Shown here: positions 6,456 to 12,719 of the stretch, one piece after another
How positions within the stretch are numbered: position 1 is the stretch's first letter
Layout of the letters: each line of letters opens with the position of its first letter
NCBI GenBank assembly: GCA_030431355.1
Contig: JAUIJG010000125.1
Span: 1 to 12,719 of the forward strand
DNA: 12,719 nt
From: a bacterium
GTDB lineage: Bacteria > Cyanobacteriota > Vampirovibrionia > Obscuribacterales > Obscuribacteraceae
Reading direction: 5' to 3'
Made by a program: the position numbers and the translations under genes
The notes under the pieces: generated by a model
Told to the model about the DNA's origin: nothing
Seen by the model: the letters and a program-made list of their open reading frames with translations, nothing else
Databases searched by the model: none

Positions 6456-9404
6456 CTAGCTGTTACGCCGTAGAATCTCTTTTGCTTTCTTGTAAATCGC
6501 CTCGGCATTTTCTGCTTGACCAAGTTTTTTAACTACCCGGGCGTAATCCGTCAGGGTCCGGCCTATGTCTTCGTGGTCTTTGTCCAACATAGCTTTTCTT
6601 ATCTCCAGAACCCGGCTGAATTCTTCTTCGGCATCTTCAAGTTTGTCCATGCGATAGTGAATCGTTCCAAGGGAATGTAAGTAGTCGGCGAAAGCGAGGG
6701 GATCTTTAGGTTCTTTCTTCTCGTAGAGACTGACCGCCTTCTTCATAAACGGCTCGGCTCTATCGAAGAACTTTTGAATACAGAGTGTCATGGCAAGATT
6801 GTTGTAGTCTTCAATCAGCTCATCGCTTTCAGGACCCAGGTCATTCAGCTTGTGTACCAGAATTCGCTCATAGATTACCTGGGCTTCCTTATAGTTGCCC
6901 TGTTCGAAATGTCTTTCAGCCAGTCGTTCGAAAGCTTCTCCGAGGGCGTCATCATCCTCGGTGGCATTGTCAAAACTAGCACTCATGCTTGGCTCTTTTG
7001 CTATCAGAGAAGCCAACTGTCTTGCCTTAGCCGCCTCGGGCATGATTGTCTCTGCGAAGCGACCTTTTCGCTTCTTGCCCCGGGCACTATCGTGCTGAAT
7101 AGAGCCCTGTTCTATCTGGGCCAGGAGCTCTTCTGCCGAAAGTCCCTTGAGCGCTTCGGGCGATACTGCCTCTGCCACAAGCTCTTCCTGCTTCTCTTCC
7201 GGATCGGTCACTGGCTCTGTCACAGATTCAGATACAGATACAGGTGCAGGCAGAGGTTCTGGCTCTGGCTCCTCTTCGTCCGAGGTCTTCTGAATTAATC
7301 CACCAAGCAGTCCGCCCATCTTCTTAGGCGGTTTCTGTTCCGATTCGTTATCAGAATTTCCACCCAGTCCCTGAAGTAGCGCTCCCAGACCGCCGCTCTC
7401 CTCCTCTCTGGGGGGTGGAGCCGCATCGGTCTCGGTATCGGTATCGGTCTCGGTCTCCGAATCTATCTTGCCGACGGTCTCTTCTGTCTGGGCTGCTGCC
7501 GGATCGCTTCCGGTGAGCTGAGCTAAAAGTGAAGGACGTTTCTCTTCCTCTTCTGCAGGAGGTGTCTCTTCTGGTTCCGGAGGAGTGGCTACTTCTACTT
7601 CCTGGGGAGCTGCCTCTTTTGTTTCTATTACTGCGGCTTCTTCTTCTATCTCTTCTTTAGCCACAGGCTCTTTTGTGACCGGTTTGACACCAAGGCTTTC
7701 CAGAAGTGATCTGGGTTTCTCTTTTGCCGCTTCCTCTCTCTTCTCCGGAGGCTTTTCTGCTTCAGGTGGAGCTTTCTCCTCCACGCTGTCTTCTCTAAGC
7801 GGTCCTAAAAGTGTGTCCAGGGCCACTACCGGTTTACTTTCTTCTTCTTCGGTGGAGATCACCTCGGCAGGAAGAGACTCTTCTTTAGCGGCTTGTTCTT
7901 CTTTTAGTTTTGCTTCCTGCTCGGCTTTCTGCTTCGCCTCTTCTTCGGCCTTGAGGGCTGCCTCCCGGGCCAATTCTTTTTCCCGGGCTTCTTGTTTTGC
8001 TTTTTCTTCCAGTAGGGTTTTTAAGGCTTCCTTGTCCACTGCCGCCGGCGAGTCGGATTCAATTTCATTTTGATCCGATTGCTTCTCCGCCAGTTTGCCT
8101 CCGGCCATGGCTGCCATATTCTCTCGAGTCTGGCGCATGAGGTTCTTCTCGCCCCTCATTTTTAACCCGCTTTCCGGACTCCACTTCAAGTCTCTAAGAG
8201 CTTGTTCGAAGCTCGGCGTGGAGTTATTGCTTTGATGTAAGCAATAGTCCAGGGCCGCAATTGCGTCATCCGGACTGAGCCATCCTTTAGATACCATCTG
8301 ATAGCAGCGCAAAGTTGATTGCAGGGTGGGGACATCCATGAATCCTGTAAGGACAAGCACTTTTCCGATCAAGGCCGCATCGTGGGCGGTTATATTGAAG
8401 GCTTTATCAATCTCTTCATCGCTTACCACCCGTGCCATTGTCACCAGGGTGCGATAATCTATGGGCGGCTTCTCCGGAGCTTCGATTGAATCCGAGGTCG
8501 TTACCTCTTTTATCGCTTCTTCCGGCGTAACTCCTGTGGAGAAAACCTCAGAAAGGCACTCGCAAGCTTTGAGGGGATCGAGCTCTTCGCTTTTTACACA
8601 GGTCTGGAAAAAAAGAGCCGCATCCAGTAGTTCCTGGGAGATTAATTGCTGGGAGACGAGGACGGTGCCTATGGGTTGCTGATTGGCTAGTCCCCACTCC
8701 AGGGCGTCCATCACATCGTTTTCGGAGAGAATGCCTGCCATCACCAGCAGTTCTCCTAGCCGGACAATCTGCTTTTTCTTCTCGGGTTTTTCGACCGGCT
8801 CCGGCGCTTCCTCAGACTGCACCCCTGCCAGATCTTTAAGGTTTTGAATCGCCTCTTCCCGGGTGAGCATTTCGTCCCGGAGACGGACTTGAATATCCAG
8901 CGCCTTTTCAAGAAATTCCCCTTGAATGGCTTCGTTAAGAACCAACATCCTGCCCAGGGGCATGCCGGTGTTTAGTCCCTGCTCCATGGCCTGGGATAAT
9001 TGATCCTGGCTGATTATTCCAGCATCCACCAACAACTCTCCCAATTTGCCGGTTCTGGCCCGCTTGGCGGCGGAGGCGTCGTAGTCCTCTAGAACATCGG
9101 CAAAGGAGGCACCAATCTTTCTGGCAACTTTGATGCACTGCACTGCCACGTTTATGTCGATGGTTTTGTCACGTAGCATGGATTGGGCTTCCAGGGCTAC
9201 CTGGAGGTCCTTGGGCGTGAGGTGACCGGACATGACCAGTACCTGGCCTATTTGAAGCTTCTTAGAGCGCGAGTGCTTAACCGCTTCCTGCAATTGTGGC
9301 GGCGACAAAACACCGGCTTGCACAAGAAGATCGCCAAGCCGGGCACTGTTTGAATATCTGCGAAAAATTGAAGACACCAGATCAATCCGGGTTACTAAAG
9401 ACAA
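6456..9404 (-). CDS. Large scaffold protein: four MshEN/GspE-N-like repeats, acidic linker, four TPRs
   Basis: 982 aa. Residues 22-412 hold four units beginning near 22, 120, 215 and 315. Each has an LG-x-LLV-x-AG-x-(L/I)-S core, then (L/I)G-x-(V/M)LV and an ALxxQ-like helix, resembling the N-terminal domain of type II secretion/pilus ATPases (GspE-N/MshEN). In those proteins the domain binds partners or c-di-GMP; binding here is unknown. The fourth copy has lost the LG start. Residues ~430-770 are low-complexity Glu/Ala/Pro/Lys with recurring LLxxL motifs. Residues ~820-980 form four TPRs spaced exactly 42 residues (L828, L870, L912, Y954), the kinesin-light-chain type. There is no ATPase domain, signal peptide or membrane helix, so it is likely a cytoplasmic adaptor. 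An in-frame stop at 9420-9422 and no ATG before residue 58 leave TTG 9404 (or GTG nine codons later) as start. It sits 78 bases after the macro gene. Confidence 0.88.
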   Translation of the reverse strand: MSLVTRIDLVSSIFRRYSNSARLGDLLVQAGVLSPPQLQEAVKHSRSKKLQIGQVLVMSGHLTPKDLQVALEAQSMLRDKTIDINVAVQCIKVARKIGASFADVLEDYDASAAKRARTGKLGELLVDAGIISQDQLSQAMEQGLNTGMPLGRMLVLNEAIQGEFLEKALDIQVRLRDEMLTREEAIQNLKDLAGVQSEEAPEPVEKPEKKKQIVRLGELLVMAGILSENDVMDALEWGLANQQPIGTVLVSQQLISQELLDAALFFQTCVKSEELDPLKACECLSEVFSTGVTPEEAIKEVTTSDSIEAPEKPPIDYRTLVTMARVVSDEEIDKAFNITAHDAALIGKVLVLTGFMDVPTLQSTLRCYQMVSKGWLSPDDAIAALDYCLHQSNNSTPSFEQALRDLKWSPESGLKMRGEKNLMRQTRENMAAMAGGKLAEKQSDQNEIESDSPAAVDKEALKTLLEEKAKQEAREKELAREAALKAEEEAKQKAEQEAKLKEEQAAKEESLPAEVISTEEEESKPVVALDTLLGPLREDSVEEKAPPEAEKPPEKREEAAKEKPRSLLESLGVKPVTKEPVAKEEIEEEAAVIETKEAAPQEVEVATPPEPEETPPAEEEEKRPSLLAQLTGSDPAAAQTEETVGKIDSETETDTDTETDAAPPPREEESGGLGALLQGLGGNSDNESEQKPPKKMGGLLGGLIQKTSDEEEPEPEPLPAPVSVSESVTEPVTDPEEKQEELVAEAVSPEALKGLSAEELLAQIEQGSIQHDSARGKKRKGRFAETIMPEAAKARQLASLIAKEPSMSASFDNATEDDDALGEAFERLAERHFEQGNYKEAQVIYERILVHKLNDLGPESDELIEDYNNLAMTLCIQKFFDRAEPFMKKAVSLYEKKEPKDPLAFADYLHSLGTIHYRMDKLEDAEEEFSRVLEIRKAMLDKDHEDIGRTLTDYARVVKKLGQAENAEAIYKKAKEILRRNS
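8169..9341 (-). repeat. Four tandem ~98-residue protein repeats (coding)
   Basis: Within the 982-aa gene, units begin at residues 22, 120, 215 and 315 (spacings 98, 95 and 100). Each contains the GspE-N-like core of ~55 residues, then a helix of the type x-(A/D)AI-x-x-L, then a second short helix before the next unit (FADVLEDY after unit 1, EEAIKEV after unit 3, FEQALRDL after unit 4). The copies are clearly related at protein level but diverged, so the duplication is old. Confidence 0.75.
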
Positions 9405-9482
9405 CCGCTTCCGCTTATATTATCTTGCCCATATTATTAGCTCTTTGCGCAGTGCTCATTGCTTTTCGGGAAATTCGCAATA

Positions 9483-10037
9483 TTATCTACTCTCAAGGGC
9501 CTGTTTATAAGACTCGAGGGTTCTCGGGTCGAAGAGTACAAATTTAATCAAACTCAATTTCTTCTCTTCCGGCCGGGTCTCCCTGTCCAAGAATTCAATA
9601 ACGGTGCTGATCGCGATCTCGGCAGCTCTCTGTACCGGGAATCCATATGCTCCGGTGCTGATAGAAGGAAAAGCGATGGTCTGCACCTCATACTGGTGAG
9701 CCAGCCGAAGGCTTTCTCTGTAGGCGCTGGCTAAAACCGTATCTTCATTGCCCGAGCCGCCTCTCCAGATCGGTCCGACGGTATGAATCACATAGGTGAC
9801 AGGCAGATTGCCACCGCCAGTGATGGCGGCTTTGCCTGGTGGTAAGCGACCTTCTAAAGCCACAATCTGTTTGCATTCTTCTTTGATGGAAGGTCCGCCT
9901 GCTCTATGAATTGCTCCGTCCACACCGCCTCCTCCCATAAGAGATGAATTTGCGGCATTGACGATGGCATCCAGCCTCTCACGGGTAATGTCTCCCTGAA
10001 TAAGGCTGATGCGACTTTTGTTGAGTTCCGTCGTCAT
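9483..10037 (-). CDS. Macro-domain protein, MacroD/YmdB-type ADP-ribose (O-acetyl-ADP-ribose) hydrolase
   Basis: 184 aa, a single macro domain of normal length for the family. Signature elements are in order: QGDIT (14-18), VNAAN (26-30), GGGGVDGAIH (35-44), the GP(I/V)W segment at 88-91 and the phosphate-loop motif SISTGAYGFP (125-134). The NAAN asparagines and the Asp of GGVDGAI (D40) are those linked to catalysis in MacroD1/YmdB-type enzymes, so hydrolysis of O-acetyl-ADP-ribose and removal of mono-ADP-ribose from acidic residues are likely. The exact substrate cannot be told from sequence. Start ATG 10035-10037 has no Shine-Dalgarno. The gene follows the 381-aa gene by 21 bases, so the two are very likely co-transcribed. 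A cytoplasmic location is expected. Confidence 0.95.
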   Translation of the reverse strand: MTTELNKSRISLIQGDITRERLDAIVNAANSSLMGGGGVDGAIHRAGGPSIKEECKQIVALEGRLPPGKAAITGGGNLPVTYVIHTVGPIWRGGSGNEDTVLASAYRESLRLAHQYEVQTIAFPSISTGAYGFPVQRAAEIAISTVIEFLDRETRPEEKKLSLIKFVLFDPRTLESYKQALESR

Positions 10038-10058
10038 AGGGGTTGAGTATTGTTTAGA

Positions 10059-11204
10059 TCAGGCGCTCCAGGCGTCGGAGGATAGCAGCTTGACGCTTAC
10101 GCCGCTATGGTCGAATACATCCACTGTGGCCTGGCCGTTTTTGTAGGTTATTTCTCGGGTACGGCTGGGGAAGGGACTGACCTTTTCTCCTTTTCCGTAG
10201 TCGAATTGAACCATTTTGAACTCCACGTCACCGCTATTGTATTGTTCGGATACTTTTAGCAGTGGTCTACGGAAATTGTCATAGTGTCCGGTCTCACAGG
10301 TGCCGTCGTCACCATAACTTGTCTCCAGGGTGGAGAAGTCCGTGGCTGTTTGTATCTCTCTGGTGCCTTTTCCATCCACCAGGCGGCTGTACTTGGTGTC
10401 CGGCTTGCCGAACTGCTTAGCCAGTTCAAGCTTCTGGGCAAACAGGTAGCCTTCCGGACTGCCGTTTAGATAGTCAAAACCCTGTTCTCCGGATTCATCT
10501 CTTTCCAGGCGGGCTAGTTCGGGTAGCCTTCCAAGAATTTGCTCTCTATATCTGGGCAGACCTTCGCTGTCTCCGATTCCGACATTGTTTATTCTTGCTG
10601 ATTCGTTTACCGCTCTGGAGCTGTTGTCTCGGACTCCGGCTCTACTGGAGTCTAACAGAGCCCTGGGAACAGCTTGGGCTTCTCCGGGAGTTCTCATCTT
10701 CAGTAACTGGGCGATGGGAGACCTTTCTGAGCTGTCTTCGTAGATGTCTTTTGATCTGGGCACTGCTTCAGGCTCTGATTCAGCAGACGGCAACTCTTCC
10801 AATTTTGGCAATGTTTCGAGGCTTGCCTTGATAGCTCCGGCAACACCGTCACTCTGACTCAAAGGTTCTGGTAACCAGGTTCTTTCGCTAACCGGTTTGG
10901 TCTCTAGAAAACTTGTTGCGGAAGGCAATGTAGCTCTACCCTGTCTGTTCTCCAGGGCCAGAGGAGGAGCTTCGAGGAAGGAAGTATAGCCCGAGGGGAT
11001 GCCGCCGCCGAGATCGCTGAGAGGCGGCAGTCCTATTCCGCTGGACTGTTTGGAGCGCTCTTTTGATCTATCCTGGCTGCTCTTAAAAATTGGCTGTTCA
11101 AACTTGCTGCCGGAGTTTCCCAGGGCATCGGTAAAGTTGAGATTATTGGCTGTATCGGAACTTCGAGCGCCGATCTCATTTGGTTCAGCGGGGTGGAATG
11201 CCAT
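10059..11204 (-). CDS. Hypothetical protein with disordered N-terminal half and conserved-looking C-terminal domain
   Basis: 381 aa, ATG 11202-11204, stop TGA. I do not recognise it. Residues 1-210 are Ser/Pro/Glu-rich and probably disordered, with a repeated TSFLE (74-78 and 97-101). There is no signal peptide or membrane helix. From ~215 to the end it looks folded: a helical stretch (~217-265) and then a beta-rich part with many Gly, Asp and aromatic residues and two motifs of alternating character, FDYGKGEK (334-341) and EITYKNGQATVDVF (351-364). That style recalls proteins with beta strands linked by polar turns, but I cannot name a family. It is the first gene after a likely promoter and is followed 21 bases later by the macro-domain gene. 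No Shine-Dalgarno precedes the start. Confidence 0.75.
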   Translation of the reverse strand: MAFHPAEPNEIGARSSDTANNLNFTDALGNSGSKFEQPIFKSSQDRSKERSKQSSGIGLPPLSDLGGGIPSGYTSFLEAPPLALENRQGRATLPSATSFLETKPVSERTWLPEPLSQSDGVAGAIKASLETLPKLEELPSAESEPEAVPRSKDIYEDSSERSPIAQLLKMRTPGEAQAVPRALLDSSRAGVRDNSSRAVNESARINNVGIGDSEGLPRYREQILGRLPELARLERDESGEQGFDYLNGSPEGYLFAQKLELAKQFGKPDTKYSRLVDGKGTREIQTATDFSTLETSYGDDGTCETGHYDNFRRPLLKVSEQYNSGDVEFKMVQFDYGKGEKVSPFPSRTREITYKNGQATVDVFDHSGVSVKLLSSDAWSA

Positions 11205-11329
11205 GCAAGTGGTACCGGTTGAGGGTTTTTACAAAGGCGTATTTATCGATTGCGAGTGGTTGATAAACCGCTTTCTTACTAAGTAGATACTGATGGAGCA
11301 CCTATAGTTGTGCTTATACAGCATCTTTA

Positions 11330-11357
11330 ATAGTAAATCTATTTGGTTCGATGTCAA
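11330..11357 (-). promoter_or_regulatory. Sigma70-like promoter for the 381-aa / macro-domain genes
   Basis: On the minus strand, TTGACA (11357-11352, consensus -35) is followed after 16 bases by TACTAT (11335-11330, four of six matches to TATAAT). Transcription would begin near 11323 and leave a leader of about 120 bases before the ATG at 11204. The element sits in the 195-base gap (11205-11399) between two minus-strand genes; apart from a weak inverted repeat I see nothing else in that gap. Confidence 0.5.
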
Positions 11358-11399
11358 GTCGAATTAATCTTCCGGAACCTGCATCAGTTCTAGATTTGA

Positions 11400-12719
11400 C
11401 TAAGGCTGAGCGCCCATGATGTCCCTGGCAAGCACCACCCTTCTCTGGGTCTCTTTCGCTCTATCTCTGGCTTTTACGCAGGCCACAATCAGTTTGTCCA
11501 TGTCCACGCAATCTTCCGGTACGGTCGCCACTCCGAAGGCCATAGCTAGAGAGCGGGCGTCCATATCCGATGAAAGGGGCGCTTCTCTGAGAACGTCGGC
11601 GATCCTGTTGGCCAGGGCCCCGGCGGCAGCGGCGTTCGTGTTCGGGAGGAGCAGGGCGTAGTCGAAGGTTTTGTAGTGCCCCAGAACATCCACCTGTCTT
11701 TTCACCAGGCTGATTCTTTGCATCGCTCTTCTGACGGCAAGCATTTGCAGCGCTTCAACCCGGACTCCTTCCTCGTCTTTCTTATGACCAAGACTGAAGA
11801 TAACCAGTGAAAAAGGTTGGTTGAAATATTCGTATCTCAAATATTCATGATCCAGGAAGTAGAGAAAGGCGTTGTAGCTATTAATTCCTGTCTCCGAACG
11901 GGTCAAAGACTTGACCACAGCCTGGAATTCGTTGTCATTGATACCGAGGGCTTTCAGCCTCGCCAGTCTATCCTGGGTCGGTGCCTGGTCCGTAATTTGT
12001 ACTAATCCGCAACTTACCAGATTGAAGAGAATGGGTACCCACTCTGTCTTCGGCATCGGTCGTTTTCTTAAAAGATCGAACAGGGTGTTTCTATTGTCCA
12101 CCAGTTCAAAGAAGTCCAGCTGGGGTTCCAGGGCAATGGGAGCACCTTTTTCGACCCTTGTGGCAAACTCTTCTTCTGAAATCATGGCATTTTTCTTGAC
12201 CAGGCAGGATTCCGGTTTTAGTCCCGCCGAATCAAGATATTTGGTCTGGTCTAAGAGCGCCACACCTTCCATGAGAACAGAGTCTAGTCTTTTGTTTATG
12301 GTTCTGTCCGCCGTCTTCTCATCGGGCCAGAAGCGGAACTCACCGTTCGTCCAGGTAATCAGTTCCGTAAGAGCATTGTCTCCCTGGCTTTCCTTGATCT
12401 TGCAGTGGAGAGGAATACCTTCCTGGAAAAAGACCTCGCAATTTTCCGACTTGGTTTTTACGTCCAGTCGTCCGGTCATTTTTGCCAGATTGATGGATTG
12501 AAGAAGGTTCGGCACCTGGAGCTTGTTCAGATCTCCTTCCAGGGTAGCCTTTGCTCCTGGTCTTGGCGGTTCGAACACGATGCTGGCGTCACCACCACCA
12601 CCGCCGCCGGCTCCTCCTGAAGATGTGGGTGTTATCCCGGTTGCGGTGGCAACTGGATTGTAAGCTCCTGTAGCTCCACCGAGAGGATCACCGGAACTTC
12701 CATAGATGGCGCTTTGAGG
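11400..12719 (-). CDS. DUF4388 (PATAN-like) protein with winged-helix-like middle and degenerate GGDEF domain, 5' end outside window
   Basis: 439 codons are visible and the frame stays open to the window edge, so the start lies beyond 12719. A GTG at 12578 is in frame, but it is preceded by 47 open codons of Gly/Ser/Thr/Ala-rich sequence with six Gly in a row (12591-12608), which reads as a linker. Numbered from that GTG, residues ~12-112 match DUF4388: LEGDLNKLQVPNLLQSI at the start, then TGRLDV, a strand with EVFFQEG, and GEFRFWP. Residues ~150-196 look like the winged helix often found after DUF4388. Residues ~230-386 form a GGDEF-like domain in which GHYKTFDYALLLP (300-312) stands where GRYGGDEF is expected; KTFDY replaces the signature, so cyclase activity is unlikely. 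DUF4388 proteins usually work in gliding, twitching or two-component signalling. The minus-strand neighbour starts 195 bases downstream, past its own promoter. Confidence 0.85.
   Translation of the reverse strand, partial: PQSAIYGSSGDPLGGATGAYNPVATATGITPTSSGGAGGGGGGDASIVFEPPRPGAKATLEGDLNKLQVPNLLQSINLAKMTGRLDVKTKSENCEVFFQEGIPLHCKIKESQGDNALTELITWTNGEFRFWPDEKTADRTINKRLDSVLMEGVALLDQTKYLDSAGLKPESCLVKKNAMISEEEFATRVEKGAPIALEPQLDFFELVDNRNTLFDLLRKRPMPKTEWVPILFNLVSCGLVQITDQAPTQDRLARLKALGINDNEFQAVVKSLTRSETGINSYNAFLYFLDHEYLRYEYFNQPFSLVIFSLGHKKDEEGVRVEALQMLAVRRAMQRISLVKRQVDVLGHYKTFDYALLLPNTNAAAAGALANRIADVLREAPLSSDMDARSLAMAFGVATVPEDCVDMDKLIVACVKARDRAKETQRRVVLARDIMGAQP

Noticed and set aside
6774..7298. 174-codon plus-strand frame opposite the TPR region
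   Set aside because: Cys/Leu/Phe-rich shadow of four clearly periodic TPRs on the minus strand.
7585..8073. 162-codon plus-strand Ser/Ala-rich frame
   Set aside because: Mirror image of the Glu/Lys/Ala codons of the acidic linker on the other strand; low-complexity artefact.
9405..9482. 14-codon ATG frame (MSTAQRANN...) between the macro gene and the repeat/TPR gene
   Set aside because: Too short, no ribosome binding site, and no regulatory pattern such as codon runs or an attenuator hairpin.
11242..11267. Inverted repeat TTTATC ... GATAAA in the leader of the 381-aa gene
   Set aside because: Six-base arms around a 14-base spacer are expected by chance in AT-rich leader DNA; no operator family recognised.

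Overview
The window looks like chromosomal DNA from a bacterium with a large repertoire of regulatory proteins. It carries tandem membrane-anchored Ser/Thr protein kinases with PH-like domains, a DUF4388 protein fused to a degenerate GGDEF domain, a second degenerate GGDEF protein, and a large scaffold of secretion-ATPase-N-terminus-like repeats plus TPRs. I infer a non-photosynthetic relative of cyanobacteria (Vampirovibrionia/Melainabacteria, Obscuribacterales-like). That rests on remembered gene styles and on the near absence of Shine-Dalgarno sequences, not on a marker gene, so it is tentative. I see no tRNA, rRNA, IS element, integrase, phage gene or CRISPR array. Gene density is high and the longest non-coding gap is about 195 bases.

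Left part, plus strand (1-5181): the 3' end of a gene with a C-terminal zinc ribbon; a 752-aa membrane kinase with an altered catalytic core; 24 bases later a 479-aa membrane kinase with a canonical core; then, after 145 bases, a 239-aa protein with a GGDEF fold lacking the GGDEF signature; and an 85-aa two-helix membrane protein. The two kinases are almost certainly co-transcribed.

Right part, minus strand (12719 down to 5184), meeting the plus-strand block tail to tail with a 2-base gap: a 5'-truncated DUF4388 / winged-helix-like / degenerate-GGDEF gene; a 195-base gap with a sigma70-like promoter; an unrecognised 381-aa protein with a disordered N-terminal half; a macro-domain ADP-ribose hydrolase 21 bases downstream; a 982-aa protein with four ~98-residue repeats, a long acidic linker and four TPRs; and a secreted helical protein.

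Working picture (inference): the window is rich in signalling and assembly proteins, several of which keep a known fold but have lost the residues that define its chemistry (one kinase core, two GGDEF domains). This suggests sensing or scaffolding by domains derived from enzymes. The items most worth a second look are the atypical/canonical kinase pair, the four-copy repeat scaffold with recurring LLxxL motifs in its linker, and the paired degenerate GGDEF proteins. Nothing here proves a single new system, and the links between these genes rest on neighbourhood only.
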